From assembly GCA_001797335.1 (NCBI GenBank), contig MGPE01000011.1, forward strand, positions 13,154 to 77,153: a DNA stretch of 64,000 bases, in the 5' to 3' direction. Made by a program: the position numbers and the translations under genes. Shown here in pieces: positions 46,924 through 56,759 of this stretch. The stretch comes from Deltaproteobacteria bacterium GWA2_38_16 (GTDB lineage: Bacteria > Bdellovibrionota > JACOXK01 > 2-02-FULL-40-11). Each line of letters begins with the position of its first letter. The stretch's first letter is position 1. Below the pieces are notes generated by a model. The model was given only the letters and a program-made list of their open reading frames with translations, was not told where the DNA came from and searched no databases.

Positions 46924-48310
46924 ATACCACTTCCCCTCCCACAACCGTCATTTCTGTTTTTTCTTTGGATCGCACTGAAAAATCTGCCAACTTTCCTATC
47001 TCTAGGGTCCCTTTTGTATCTTCAGAAAATTCCGCATAGGCACCCCCCACCGTGTAAAAATGAACAAATTTTTTAACAAGCCGTGGATCATGCGGTTCAA
47101 TCGGCGTATCGGATCCTCCACATAAGGGAATCCCCTTTTTTTTCATTTTGTCAAAAATACCCACAGTGTTCATTCGTTTTTTACCCAAACGCTTTTCTAA
47201 CCAAGGACGATCAGAAACAATATGCCAGGGCTGGACAGAGGCAATAATTCCAAATTTTTTCATTAAAGGCAAAACCTTCGGATGACACACTTCTAAATGT
47301 TCAAAACGAAATCGCCTGTCTCGAACTTCTTTGGGCGAAAAATAGGTATTTAAAATCTCTAATACAAAAATTGATGCTTGATCTCCCAATACATGAAAAA
47401 TAAGTTGAAATTGGTTTTGAAGCGCTTTTCGAATAGTGGATACGAGTTCTTTTTCAGTACTGAGCGGCGTACCACAATGACCTGGACTATCTTCATAGGG
47501 AGATGAAAGCCATGCCCCTCTCGATCCCAAAGCCCCATCGATAAATATCTTTTTAGCTCGAATATTTAAATGATGATTAAAAAGATTAACCTGTGGCTTT
47601 GGAAAAGCATTACACGCTTCTTTCCCATACAAAGCACAAGACACTCGAAGATTCATTTTTTTTTGCTGCATGAGCGTTATTAAAGTTTTTAAGGGAAGAA
47701 GTTCAGTCGCCATATCATGCACGGAAGTAATGCCATCAGATAATAACTGGATTTCGGCTTCCATCAATGCTGCCTCTATTTCATGAGGGGATACTTTAGG
47801 TCTAAAAGGCTCGAGATGTTTCATGGCTTTATCTGCCAAAAAACCCGTAGGATATTTTTTTAAAATATTTGCCTTTTTTAAAAGACACGTATTGACCCAC
47901 ACCGCATGTTCATCCACACGTCGAACTATAATAGGAATACAAGAAGAGACTTGATCTAAAAGAAAAAGAGATAACTCAGACCCTTTCCATCCACACACTT
48001 CTAACCCAGATGTTTTTGGCGTCACTTCTCCCTTTAATATTTCTAAAAGCTCATCTTGAGAGGAGCAAAAACCAACATCCAATTCATATTTTTTGGACCC
48101 TAAAAGATACAGATGCACATGAGAATCAATCCATCCTGGAAAAATCTCATGCCCCTCCAGATTTATTTTTTTCTTGGCTAAAAGATGTTTAGGAGGTTTT
48201 CCAGTACCTAAATCCTGAATCCACCCCCTACTTGAGGCTAACCAATGGATGCGCCCTTTTCCATTATAAAATAAGGTATCGATAAGCAGCTCCCAACATG
48301 CCTGCATCAT
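46913..48310 (-). CDS. YtcJ-like amidohydrolase
   Basis: 465 residues. GHEIFPGWIDSHVHLYLLG supplies the metal-binding HxH, KIFIDGALGSRGAWLSSPY and FHVLGDQA supply further ligands, and CGGSDTPIEPHDP the metal Asp. It ends with the usual GKLADFSV...[10 protein letters not shown]. This is the amidohydrolase-3/YtcJ group; the substrate is unknown. The start overlaps the ROK kinase gene by 47 bases and could be a little downstream. Cytoplasmic. Confidence 0.87.
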   Translation of the reverse strand: MMQACWELLIDTLFYNGKGRIHWLASSRGWIQDLGTGKPPKHLLAKKKINLEGHEIFPGWIDSHVHLYLLGSKKYELDVGFCSSQDELLEILKGEVTPKTSGLEVCGWKGSELSLFLLDQVSSCIPIIVRRVDEHAVWVNTCLLKKANILKKYPTGFLADKAMKHLEPFRPKVSPHEIEAALMEAEIQLLSDGITSVHDMATELLPLKTLITLMQQKKMNLRVSCALYGKEACNAFPKPQVNLFNHHLNIRAKKIFIDGALGSRGAWLSSPYEDSPGHCGTPLSTEKELVSTIRKALQNQFQLIFHVLGDQASIFVLEILNTYFSPKEVRDRRFRFEHLEVCHPKVLPLMKKFGIIASVQPWHIVSDRPWLEKRLGKKRMNTVGIFDKMKKKGIPLCGGSDTPIEPHDPRLVKKFVHFYTVGGAYAEFSEDTKGTLEIGKLADFSVRSKEKTEMTVVGGEVVYAR

Positions 48311-49142
48311 CTCCCAATTGAGACTGAAGAATCTCGAGATGTTCTGCGGGCCCCTTCATTGAGGAATGCTTGGCCATATCAATGGCGGAAGGATAAAAAT
48401 AAGGAAAAGCTCCTGACAACCTTCCCCCTAAAATAAAACATTCAATATTGAGCAAATTAGAAACCGAGGCAATTCCCCTTCCCAATTTTTTCCCCATTTC
48501 TTTAAAAAGCGCCAATGCCTCCGGATCTTCTTTTTTAGCTTTTTCATAGAGATCTTTTGAAGTAATCCCAGTTCTTTTTTGAAGAGCAGAGCTCGAAGCA
48601 AACGCTTCCAAGCATCCATAATCACCACAAGAACAGGGGAACTGATTTGAAAAATCAATTTTAATATGCCCAATTTCACAGGCCATCCCCCGAACTCCCT
48701 TCCAAAGCTTTCGGTTTAAAATCAATCCTCCCCCCACACCTGTTCCTAAAGTTAAAAAACAAAAAGAATCAATTTCTTTTCCATGCCCCAACCAGGCTTC
48801 TCCCAATGCGGCGCAATTGGCATCATTCTCTAACACCCAAGGAACTTTTAAAGAGGAAAAACGCTGATAAATATTTTGTCCTCTTAAAAAAGGTAAATTC
48901 GGAGCATCATAGACAACCCCCATTTTTTCATCCATCACAATGGGCAATGCCATAGCTACGGCTCGACAGGTATGCGCTGAAATCCACTGATTGATTTTTT
49001 GATCGAGATCTTTAAAAAAATCATCTCTGCTAAGAGTAGCATGTGCATAGGTTTCTTTTTTTAAAATATGGCCAGAATCATCTATAGAAGCAAATCTAAG
49101 ATGAGTTCCTCCAATATCAATGGAGAGGATGGGCTTTGTCAT
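48264..49142 (-). CDS. ROK-family sugar kinase (glucokinase-like)
   Basis: 292 residues. LSIDIGGTHLRFASID is the phosphate-binding loop, ENDANCAALGEAW holds the catalytic Asp, LGTGVGGGLI and EIGHIKID are the sugar site, and CSCGDYGCLEAFAS is the ROK zinc motif. Most likely glucokinase, which would suit glucose delivered by the glucoamylase/XylFGH system in the same window; that link is inference. It overlaps pabA by 26 bases. Confidence 0.88.
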   Translation of the reverse strand: MTKPILSIDIGGTHLRFASIDDSGHILKKETYAHATLSRDDFFKDLDQKINQWISAHTCRAVAMALPIVMDEKMGVVYDAPNLPFLRGQNIYQRFSSLKVPWVLENDANCAALGEAWLGHGKEIDSFCFLTLGTGVGGGLILNRKLWKGVRGMACEIGHIKIDFSNQFPCSCGDYGCLEAFASSSALQKRTGITSKDLYEKAKKEDPEALALFKEMGKKLGRGIASVSNLLNIECFILGGRLSGAFPYFYPSAIDMAKHSSMKGPAEHLEILQSQLGDDAGMLGAAYRYLIL

Positions 49143-49710
49143 AGGATATCTCTAAAAAATTTTTTAAAATTTTCTTTCCTTCTGGAGTCAAAATAGATTC
49201 TGGATGAAATTGGACACCAAAAACAAAATATTTTTTATGCTGAATGGCCATGGGAATGTTATCCTCTGTATAAGCGATAGTTTCAATATCAGAATGAATG
49301 GGCTTTTCATGATCAATAATCCAAGAATGGTATCGCATGGCGCAAAAAGGATTTTCCACATTTTTTAAAATACCTTTTCCCTCATGATAAATGCGAGAGG
49401 TCTTTCCATGAAATAATGTTGGTGCTTGTTTTAAGGATCCCCCGAAAACCATCGCCATGGCTTGATGCCCCAAACACACTCCTAAAATAGGAAATTTTTG
49501 ATAAAAATGCTCAATAAGCTTAAGACTCATCCCTGCTTTTTGAGGAAGTCCCGGCCCTGGAGAAATAACCATATGGGTAGGATGTAATGCTTCTACCTCA
49601 GCAAACGAAAGTTCATCATTTTTAACAACATGAATATCTGAACGCAATTCTCCTAAATATTGAACCAGATTAAAGGTAAAAGAATCATAATTATCAATCA
49701 CTAAAATCAT
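49117..49710 (-). CDS. pabA: Glutamine amidotransferase of anthranilate/ADC synthase
   Basis: 197 residues. MILVIDNYDSFTFNLVQYL start, HMVISPGPGLPQKAG, nucleophile Cys in ILGVCLGHQAMAMVFGG, and FGVQFHPESILTPEGKKIL with His-Glu. TrpG and PabA cannot be separated by sequence. The neighbourhood with folC favours folate (PabA). No synthase large subunit is in the window. Two bases separate it from lptD. Confidence 0.9.
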   Translation of the reverse strand: MILVIDNYDSFTFNLVQYLGELRSDIHVVKNDELSFAEVEALHPTHMVISPGPGLPQKAGMSLKLIEHFYQKFPILGVCLGHQAMAMVFGGSLKQAPTLFHGKTSRIYHEGKGILKNVENPFCAMRYHSWIIDHEKPIHSDIETIAYTEDNIPMAIQHKKYFVFGVQFHPESILTPEGKKILKNFLEISYDKAHPLH

Positions 49711-49712
49711 CG

Positions 49713-51959
49713 TTATAAATCATCTCCCTGGCCTGACAGTAATCTTAAATTTTGTTCTTCTCCTTGCTGGTAAAGCCTAGCCAGAGAAAGATGGTCCTCT
49801 CCAAAAAGCACACTCACCCCCGCACTAAATGCAAAACCACTATCTCTTTTATCTTCAAAATTTAAATTAAGTGCCCAACATTTTGACTTTGGAAAATATG
49901 TGGCCTGATATATTTTTTCTAAAAACCGATCATTAAAAAGATCGTAGTTTAATGAAAAATTAAATTTTAAAATATCAATAAAATGAAATCCTGCTCCGCC
50001 ATTCACGGTATGAGAAGGTTCTTTTCGTTTTCGGACATAATTTAAACGATACACATTGGCCCAAGGATCATTATATTGCATACCATGAGAAATACGCGTT
50101 ACCCAATGTCTATAAACATCATAATCGGTTTCAGAGGTCGCTGTGAAGCCTGCCAACGAAGCTCCCAAAACTCCCCGCACATCACCCCAGGGACGACGAT
50201 CAGATACATTACTACTCTGGGCTGTTAAAATATTATAATCTTGATTAAACGCAAGCCTTAAGCCATCCCAATAATTAATAGCAGATGTTTTTTTATCCCT
50301 AGTTCTAAAAATAAATCGATTCTGAAATTCCCAAGACGCTGTATGAACGGTGGCCAACTGATCCAATCCATCAAAAACAGGAATGGTGTCATCTAAGATA
50401 ACAAAAGGAGAATAGTGATACGTTACTTTAGGTTCAATCAAATGCTTTATTTTCTGAACAACTTTTCCTCCATAATTAAAAATGCGGTTAATATTGGTAG
50501 AAATGGCTGGCGTAATATCGAGCATCAATCTATTTTTATTGTGATCTCCTTCAGAAAGCCACCAATGGGTTTGTCTGGCTCCCATCTGTGGAACCAGTTC
50601 AAAATATCTTCCCACTTTAAAGGGCATTGAAATAGAGGGGAAAATATCCGTCCGATGAGCTCTCAGTAATGAATCTGTTCCTTCATCGTAAACACCATTA
50701 TTATTGGTATCTTTAAATTCTCCTCCGAGAGCATAAAAATTAACATATGAAAAACTGGTCCCAAAAAGAAAGGGTACTCCTATTTTGTCGTCTAATCCCA
50801 AATAATCGGATTGATTCATCGCCATCGTAAATTCAGGAAGTCGATGAATAATATCCCTACTTGTTTTTCGAGGATCGCTATTTAATAAGCTTTGATAATA
50901 GGTTCCTTCGAGGTTAAAAGAAAAATTTTCTGTGGTAAGACCTTGAAGCAATTTTGTTTCTAGCCCTGCATCTTGACGCCCTGTAATATCTTTTTGAAAA
51001 TCCTTCACATACTCACTATCGCTGGATACTCTCACTGTCGCCTTATTAAAAAGATTTGGAGTTGAGTAAATGGCATGATCATAGGTGAGGACATAGCGTT
51101 CCCGATATCCAAAATCACGCACGAATTCTCGATCTTGTAAATAATAAGCATTTAATTTTCCAGAACTTAAGGGATTTAACATATACCGATATTCTAATCC
51201 CTCTTTAAATCCTCGCTTGGTTAAATATTCCAAAGAAGTCGTGGCATCATGCGACCGCCCCAGGGCTAAAAACAAAGAATTTCGAAGTTGAAATCCAGAA
51301 ATATCGGATCCCCCAAATTCTGGCAGTAAAAATCCAGATTGTCGTTCTGATTTCACGGGAAAGAAGAGAAAAGGAGAATAAAAAATGGGGACACCTCCTG
51401 CTAAAAAAACAGGATGTGCAGCGGTAGCATATCCTCCCATGGTAACATCCGCTTTGTAACTCCAAATTTGCCAAGGGCAGGTTTCATCTTCTTTCACTTC
51501 ACAGGTGGAATATGTCCCTTTATAAAAATTATATTTTTTATCCCCCACTTTATTGATTTTTTCAGCACGAAGCCTGGAATAGCCACTTTTTACTTCCCCA
51601 TTAATAATTTCGCCCAAGCGGGTTTTATAATTGTAAGAAATCTCATGCGCCTTCACAAAAGTTTCTTCAGAAGGAATACTTAAATGCACATTATCCGTAG
51701 CAGTAAGATGATTTTTTTTCTTATCTACTGTCACTTTCCCTGCCGTTAGCACTGTATCGCCATAGGTCAATGTCACATTGCCTTCTAAAATAATCAGATC
51801 TTTTTCTACATCTTGAAAATGGCGCTTGGCCACAAAGTGAAGTGGAAGTTTTTCTTCCATCTGTTCTTTAAGACTTTTAGTGGGTGTTTTTGGCTCTTCT
51901 TCTTCTGAAAAAACAGGAAAGTTCATCATAAGAATCAGCATGAAAAATATTAATTTCAT
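49713..51959 (-). CDS. lptD: LPS-assembly protein LptD
   Basis: 748 residues. Signal peptide (MKLIFFMLILMMNFPVFS), an OstA/LptA-like N-terminal domain (VEKDLIILEGNVTLTYGDTV, LTAGKVTVDKKKNHLTATDN) and a large C-terminal barrel (AHPVFLAGGVPIFYSPFLFFPVKSERQSGFLLPEFG spread over several runs is the conserved LptD segment). It inserts LPS in the outer membrane with LptE (gene at 32152). Cys residues at CEVKEDETC could form disulfides. The start overlaps folC (ATGA). Confidence 0.93.
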   Translation of the reverse strand: MKLIFFMLILMMNFPVFSEEEEPKTPTKSLKEQMEEKLPLHFVAKRHFQDVEKDLIILEGNVTLTYGDTVLTAGKVTVDKKKNHLTATDNVHLSIPSEETFVKAHEISYNYKTRLGEIINGEVKSGYSRLRAEKINKVGDKKYNFYKGTYSTCEVKEDETCPWQIWSYKADVTMGGYATAAHPVFLAGGVPIFYSPFLFFPVKSERQSGFLLPEFGGSDISGFQLRNSLFLALGRSHDATTSLEYLTKRGFKEGLEYRYMLNPLSSGKLNAYYLQDREFVRDFGYRERYVLTYDHAIYSTPNLFNKATVRVSSDSEYVKDFQKDITGRQDAGLETKLLQGLTTENFSFNLEGTYYQSLLNSDPRKTSRDIIHRLPEFTMAMNQSDYLGLDDKIGVPFLFGTSFSYVNFYALGGEFKDTNNNGVYDEGTDSLLRAHRTDIFPSISMPFKVGRYFELVPQMGARQTHWWLSEGDHNKNRLMLDITPAISTNINRIFNYGGKVVQKIKHLIEPKVTYHYSPFVILDDTIPVFDGLDQLATVHTASWEFQNRFIFRTRDKKTSAINYWDGLRLAFNQDYNILTAQSSNVSDRRPWGDVRGVLGASLAGFTATSETDYDVYRHWVTRISHGMQYNDPWANVYRLNYVRKRKEPSHTVNGGAGFHFIDILKFNFSLNYDLFNDRFLEKIYQATYFPKSKCWALNLNFEDKRDSGFAFSAGVSVLFGEDHLSLARLYQQGEEQNLRLLSGQGDDL

Positions 51960-53179
51960 AAGAAGTATTTTTTTGCCTCAGACACGGTATACAAAGACCC
52001 CGTCACACACACAAGATCATTCCTCCCTGCTTTAGAAATTACGGATGATAGCGCTCCCGGGATTTCGCTACAAAACTCAATTTTATGTTTAAGTTCTGGC
52101 ATCGTCTCTAAAAGAAGCGGCTTTTGCAATGCGCGTTTAATGGGAGGTTCTACAAAATAAAAAGAATCTGCATGCGGCAAAAGCATTCTAAACATTTTTT
52201 GATAATTTTTATCGGCCATGACCCCAAAGACCACATGTAATTTATCATACTGAAAATCTGTCTTCAGCGCTCGAAGCAATACCCGAACTCCCGCTGGATT
52301 ATGCGCACCGTCTAAAAGCACTTTTGGTTTTTTCTGAACTACTTCTAGCCTTCCTGGCCAAACGGTTTTTAAAAGCCCTTTTTGAATGGCTTCTTTAGAA
52401 ACCTCCCACTTCTTTTGTAATAACCGAATAACCTCCAACACGCAGGCTGCATTTTTTTGCTGATGATACTTCCCGGGTAAAGATAAGGATAGTGTTGGAT
52501 CACTCAAAAAATCTTTCCCCAAAATATAAATAGGCGATTGTTTCTGATGGCAAATTTTTTGAAAAAGTTTTTGAATTTTTTTCTGTGCCACAGCCGTCAC
52601 CAGAGGAGTTTTGGGTTTAATAATACCTGCTTTTTCTAGAGCAATCTTCGTTAAGGTATTTCCAAGAAGTCTTTGGTGATCAAAATCAATAGACGTAATC
52701 ACTGAAGCCAGAGGGCTTAAAACATTGGTAGAATCCAACCGGCCTCCCAACCCCACTTCGACAACTGCAAAATCCACTTTTTCTCGTTCAAAATATCGAA
52801 AGGCAATGACTGTCATGAGCTCAAAAAAAGAAAGTTTTATAGATGTAAAAGCAAGCATCCGATTTGTGTCATTGATAAAATAAATAAGCTCTTTTTTAGA
52901 AATCATTTTTTGATTGAGCTGAATTCTTTCTCGAACATCCAATAAATGCGGTGAAATATACGTACCCACTTTATATCCTGCTTGAACAAGAATCGATGTC
53001 AGCATGGCTACGGTGGATCCTTTTCCATTGGTCCCAGCTACTAAAATTGATTTAAATTTTTGATGCGGATTTTTAAAATAGGTTAGTGCTTCTTGGGTAG
53101 ACTCAATACTGAGCGTAATTCCTTTTTTCTCTAGAGAGAAAAGATATGAAAGAGCGTGCTCATACGTATAGATGGGCAT
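51956..53179 (-). CDS. folC: Folylpolyglutamate / dihydrofolate synthase
   Basis: 407 residues. Mur-ligase-type P-loop SILVAGTNGKGSTVAML at ~44-60, YISPHLLDVRERI, VEVGLGGRLDSTN, SIDFDHQRLLG and LDGAHNPAGVR are the FolC signatures. It adds glutamates to folate, consistent with pabA two genes on. Eight bases after dcd. Confidence 0.95.
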   Translation of the reverse strand: MPIYTYEHALSYLFSLEKKGITLSIESTQEALTYFKNPHQKFKSILVAGTNGKGSTVAMLTSILVQAGYKVGTYISPHLLDVRERIQLNQKMISKKELIYFINDTNRMLAFTSIKLSFFELMTVIAFRYFEREKVDFAVVEVGLGGRLDSTNVLSPLASVITSIDFDHQRLLGNTLTKIALEKAGIIKPKTPLVTAVAQKKIQKLFQKICHQKQSPIYILGKDFLSDPTLSLSLPGKYHQQKNAACVLEVIRLLQKKWEVSKEAIQKGLLKTVWPGRLEVVQKKPKVLLDGAHNPAGVRVLLRALKTDFQYDKLHVVFGVMADKNYQKMFRMLLPHADSFYFVEPPIKRALQKPLLLETMPELKHKIEFCSEIPGALSSVISKAGRNDLVCVTGSLYTVSEAKKYFL

Positions 53180-53187
53180 AGGATGAT

Positions 53188-53742
53188 TTAGAGTTTTGGC
53201 AATGTAATCCCACGTTGGCCTTGATATTTTCCTTTGCGATCCTTATATGAAATCGCACAGGGCTCATCACTTTCGTAAAATAAAAGTTGGGCAATGCCTT
53301 CATTAGCATAAATTTTTGCGGGGAGTGGCGTAGTATTAGAAATCTCAAGTGTCACATGCCCTTCCCACTCGGGTTCCAAGGGCGTTACATTAATAATGAT
53401 ACCGCAGCGGGCATAGGTGCTTTTACCCAGTGTCACCACCAATACATTTCTAGGGATTCGAAGATATTCCAAGGTTCTGGCCAGAGCAAAAGAATTGGGA
53501 GGGACAATACACATATCCCCTTTAAAATCGACAAACGATTTTGAATCAAAATTTTTGGGATCCACCATGGAATTATTGACATTGGTAAAAATTTTAAATT
53601 CATCAGACACACGAATATCATATCCGTAGGAAGAAACCCCATAAGAAATCACTCCCGTTTTTACTTGATTTTCATGAAAGGGTTCGATCATCTGATGTTC
53701 TAAAGACATTCTTCGAATCCATTTATCTGATTTAATAGACAT
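53188..53742 (-). CDS. dcd: dCTP deaminase
   Basis: 184 residues. [65 protein letters not shown] (in several runs; catalytic Glu in the last) and the C-terminal [13 protein letters not shown] are the dCTP deaminase blocks. It makes dUTP for dTTP synthesis. The ATG is only eight bases after a stable palindromic-repeat hairpin, leaving no room for a Shine-Dalgarno. Confidence 0.95.
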   Translation of the reverse strand: MSIKSDKWIRRMSLEHQMIEPFHENQVKTGVISYGVSSYGYDIRVSDEFKIFTNVNNSMVDPKNFDSKSFVDFKGDMCIVPPNSFALARTLEYLRIPRNVLVVTLGKSTYARCGIIINVTPLEPEWEGHVTLEISNTTPLPAKIYANEGIAQLLFYESDEPCAISYKDRKGKYQGQRGITLPKL

Positions 53743-53750
53743 AATATTTT

Positions 53751-53787
53751 GTCATCCCGGAAGTGCGAAGCACTATCCGGGATCCAG
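53751..53787. repeat. Palindromic repeat half-unit just upstream of dcd
   Basis: ATCCCGG...GTGC-gaa-GCAC...CCGGGAT hairpin with GTCAT at one end and GGATCCAG at the other, the same ends as the copy at 63837. A single unit lying between the 53805 gene stop and the dcd start, eight bases from the dcd ATG. Confidence 0.85.
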
Positions 53788-53804
53788 TGTTAGTTTTAAA
53801 TGAG

Positions 53805-54887
53805 CTAAAAAGGTTTGTAAAGAAGAAATACAATCACATACGGCTGGCTAGACAACTCATCATTTAAACGACTGACAATTTGGACTTTCCCAAATTCAGG
53901 CTGAATAACATACACCGTTTCCGCATCCCAGTGTTCCAATTTTAATTTTTTCTTTAAAGCAAGCGTAGCTTCATAATTTTCATCCGATCCTCTTACATAC
54001 AAAGAAAGATATTCTTTGGATTTAAAATTTTCGGGCAATGCTTCCAGTGGTACCACTTTTCCATAGAGCGGTTTTAAGGAATAATGTTTCTGGTCATGTA
54101 CGTAAATGGTATTTAAGAGTTTTGCGATTGAAAATTCTTGAAGCACTGTCTTCCACTGGTCTTCTTCAAATAATTCTTTGGGATGGCTCATCGAAATAAA
54201 CCGCTTAAAATCCCCTTTTTCCGGAAAATAATGAAGATAAAGATAATAATAAAAGAGAAAGCTATTCCCATAGTATTTGGCTTGGGAATCGGGAAATTCT
54301 TCTAAAGCAACATCTGGATTTTCAAAATATTTGGTTATCTGAAACTGAGGAATAAAATGGGTTAATTGATACGCAAAAAATTGCGCCAACCCTTCATCCA
54401 TCCACCGATGGATTTCTCTATTTTGCAATCGATAATACAGGTGAAACAGCTCATGAGCGATATAAAAATGAAGCTCCTCTTCTTTAATTCCAAAGGGATT
54501 TACTAAAATCGCTTCATACCCATGCTTATCCTTATATAAAGCCGCATAAAATGCCTGATATACATAGGAAGCATTACCCTGGTTAGAAAGCCGATCGGTA
54601 AAGATAAAATGAATAGGAGTTTTTATTTTTTGACCACTCTGGGAAAATAAAAAATCATACTCTAGCATAAAGCCATTCTCTATTTTTTGAGCCAAGCGTT
54701 TATAAAATTCAATAGGCCAAGGTTTGGCATTTTGGCTATCTTCAAAAAACATAACTCTATCTGAAGAAAGGGTTGGTTTCCCTTCTATGGTTTCAAAAGT
54801 TTCTAAGTAAGGATTAAAGTAAGGCAGTTCTTCTGCAATGCCGCCTATGGATATGACCAAAAAAATAAAGATGCTACATAGTTTCAT
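53805..54887 (-). CDS. Secreted HExxH metallopeptidase-like protein
   Basis: 360 residues from ATG 54887, which starts a signal peptide (MKLCSIFIFLVISIGGIAEE); the frame is open 60 bases further up. FYIAHELFHLYYRL holds HExxH, and 24 residues on HRWMDEGLAQFFAYQL gives the third-ligand Glu, the gluzincin arrangement (peptidase MA-like). The C-terminus is a mixed domain with no other motif. Likely a periplasmic or extracellular peptidase. It diverges from the TIGR02147 regulator. Confidence 0.75.
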   Translation of the reverse strand: MKLCSIFIFLVISIGGIAEELPYFNPYLETFETIEGKPTLSSDRVMFFEDSQNAKPWPIEFYKRLAQKIENGFMLEYDFLFSQSGQKIKTPIHFIFTDRLSNQGNASYVYQAFYAALYKDKHGYEAILVNPFGIKEEELHFYIAHELFHLYYRLQNREIHRWMDEGLAQFFAYQLTHFIPQFQITKYFENPDVALEEFPDSQAKYYGNSFLFYYYLYLHYFPEKGDFKRFISMSHPKELFEEDQWKTVLQEFSIAKLLNTIYVHDQKHYSLKPLYGKVVPLEALPENFKSKEYLSLYVRGSDENYEATLALKKKLKLEHWDAETVYVIQPEFGKVQIVSRLNDELSSQPYVIVFLLYKPF

Positions 54888-54991
54888 TAAAGCGCCCTTA
54901 CCAAACGGTAATAAAAAATACTTAAAATCCAAAATTGAGGTTGACATATAAACGATTCTCTTTTACTTAGCAAGCACTGATTTTAAAAAAT

Positions 54992-55846
54992 ATGGAAGTC
55001 AATCTCTACCAATACAAAGACTATAGAAATTTTTTGAAAGATTTTTATGTCGAAAAAAAGAAAACCAATCATTCCTATTCTTATTCCGTTTTCTCCCGAA
55101 AAGCGGGGCTCCAATCTCCCAATTACTTAAAACGGGTCATGGATGGTTCACGCAACCTAACCCACAGAAATTTAAGAAATTTTGTTGTGGGGCTGGGGCT
55201 TAGCAAAAAAGAATCTCACTATTTTGAAAATCTCGTTATGTTTAATCAAAGCATTCAATCGCAGTCCAAAGACTTCTACTTTGGCGAACTTAAAAAAATA
55301 TCTGATAAAAATGATGCTGCCTTTAAAATTGATGGGGCTTATTATGAATACCTTTCTCATTGGTATTATGTAGCCATCCACGAAATGGTCAATCTTAAAG
55401 ATTTCAAAGAAGATCCAGAGTGGATTTGCCAACATCTCAAAAATAAAATTACCAAATCCCAGGCCAAACACGCCCTTTCCTTTTTACTTTCCACTGGGCT
55501 TTTAAAACGAGAACCCTTAAAAGGCACAAAAGGAAAACTCACCCAAGTTCACCCAAAATTAAAATATTTAAAAGATGTTAAAAATATTGCCATACAAAAA
55601 TTTCATGAGCAAATGATGGATCTAGCAAAAGAATCTATTGATCAAGAAGACATTACCAAACGAGAGCCCAGCTCTCTTACCCTCTGTGTAACTGAAAATA
55701 ATTACGAAGAAATAAAAAAGTTTATCCAAGAGTTCCGAGCGGAACTGAACGATAAATTTAGTTGTCAACCAGGGACAGGAAAAGAGGTTATTCAAATTAA
55801 TTTTCAACTCTTTTCTTTAACCCCCAAGGAAAGGAGTCAATCATGA
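54992..55846 (+). CDS. TIGR02147 family regulator
   Basis: 284 residues, the family length. YQYKDYRNFLKDFYVEKKKT followed by SVFSRKAGLQSPNYLKRVMDG (separate runs) is the TIGR02147 N-terminal signature, which includes a helix-turn-helix. The C-terminal half matches the family's DUF4423-like region (LTLCVTENNYEEIKKFIQEF). The family is best known from Bdellovibrio and Fibrobacter. No membrane segment. The stop overlaps the first secreted-protein gene (ATGA), so regulator and secreted proteins are one operon. No Shine-Dalgarno is visible before ATG. Confidence 0.88.
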   Translation: MEVNLYQYKDYRNFLKDFYVEKKKTNHSYSYSVFSRKAGLQSPNYLKRVMDGSRNLTHRNLRNFVVGLGLSKKESHYFENLVMFNQSIQSQSKDFYFGELKKISDKNDAAFKIDGAYYEYLSHWYYVAIHEMVNLKDFKEDPEWICQHLKNKITKSQAKHALSFLLSTGLLKREPLKGTKGKLTQVHPKLKYLKDVKNIAIQKFHEQMMDLAKESIDQEDITKREPSSLTLCVTENNYEEIKKFIQEFRAELNDKFSCQPGTGKEVIQINFQLFSLTPKERSQS

Positions 55847-56757
55847 AAACAAAAAATATTTGGCTTATGCTCATCTTAACATTTTTAAGCATGCCTATTA
55901 TCACGTGGGCAGGCATTGGAACCGATGTTGGAGGAGGCGGCGGCGGAGTGGATGAAGAATATCATCCTCACAGACATCCTTCAGATACTCCAAAAATTCC
56001 AGCAGATGCTCCTTGGGAAGGACTCACTACCTGGTGTTCCTCGACAGAAGCAACGCTCAGGGATTACAAATCCTACGCCCGAATGGTCAGCGGCAATTAC
56101 GCCAGAGTTCGAGAAACGTTGGTCACAGGTTTACAAATTGCCCGAGACAATTATCAAAGACCGGGCCCAGAACCCATGCCTTTTGAACTTTTGACCTTGC
56201 GATCCATTCACAGAGCCTTGGAACTCAATGACGTTTTATTTGAAAATGGTGGAGAATTTGAAAACCAAGTGGTTTCAAATCTCCTCTCTCATTTTTATAA
56301 TTTCATCATCGATGTAAATTTGAATTTTGATAGAACCTACACCATCCCATACTTTCAGCACCACCATTTATGTCCAGACCCTTCACGGCACGCACCCAAT
56401 TGTCCCTATCGCCCAGTCTCTGAAGATAATTTCTATGCAGAATTTGGGAAATATGCCCTTAAGCTCCTCTCTCTGGCGCTGGATCGAATGGAAGCCATGG
56501 GATCCGATAAAAACGAACTTATTTTATTTGAAGCCATTACGGGTTGGGCACAGGTGGATTTGGCAAACTCTATCTTTAGAAGATACTACGATTGCCAAAG
56601 AGCTTCTCTTTGGGATTTAAACCAAATTATTCACAATTTCTTAAATGAGCGAAAAAGTTATTTTCCCGATAGCCGAATGCTTATTCTTCACACACGGCAA
56701 CGGGTAAAAGAAATCAAAGAATCCCTCGTCAATATTGAATATGGAAGGAGAAGATAA
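55843..56757 (+). CDS. Secreted helical protein, divergent member of the array family
   Basis: 304 residues. Signal peptide MKTKNIWLMLILTFLSMPIITWA, a Gly-rich stretch with DVGGGGGGVDEE, then helices. The order W..xT...L...M...R...ARxN, PFELLTLRSIHRALELND, FYAEFGKYALKLLSLALDRM lines up with WAQNT, RELLLMRFALNRALDLN and YAAFTKNNISYLLNISN of the 57588 protein, so it appears to be the same helical domain, without a barrel. A Cys-His-rich loop (HHHLCPDPSRHAPNCP) is unique to it. GGAG precedes ATG. Function unknown. Confidence 0.72.
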   Translation: MKTKNIWLMLILTFLSMPIITWAGIGTDVGGGGGGVDEEYHPHRHPSDTPKIPADAPWEGLTTWCSSTEATLRDYKSYARMVSGNYARVRETLVTGLQIARDNYQRPGPEPMPFELLTLRSIHRALELNDVLFENGGEFENQVVSNLLSHFYNFIIDVNLNFDRTYTIPYFQHHHLCPDPSRHAPNCPYRPVSEDNFYAEFGKYALKLLSLALDRMEAMGSDKNELILFEAITGWAQVDLANSIFRRYYDCQRASLWDLNQIIHNFLNERKSYFPDSRMLILHTRQRVKEIKESLVNIEYGRRR

Positions 56758-56759
56758 TC

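Noticed and set aside
54901-54991. Promoter of the TIGR02147 operon (TTGACA at 54941)
   Set aside because: The -35 is perfect, but no -10 with 16-18 base spacing matches well. TATAAA directly follows the TTGACA and has no convincing -35 of its own. A promoter is probable here but cannot be placed.
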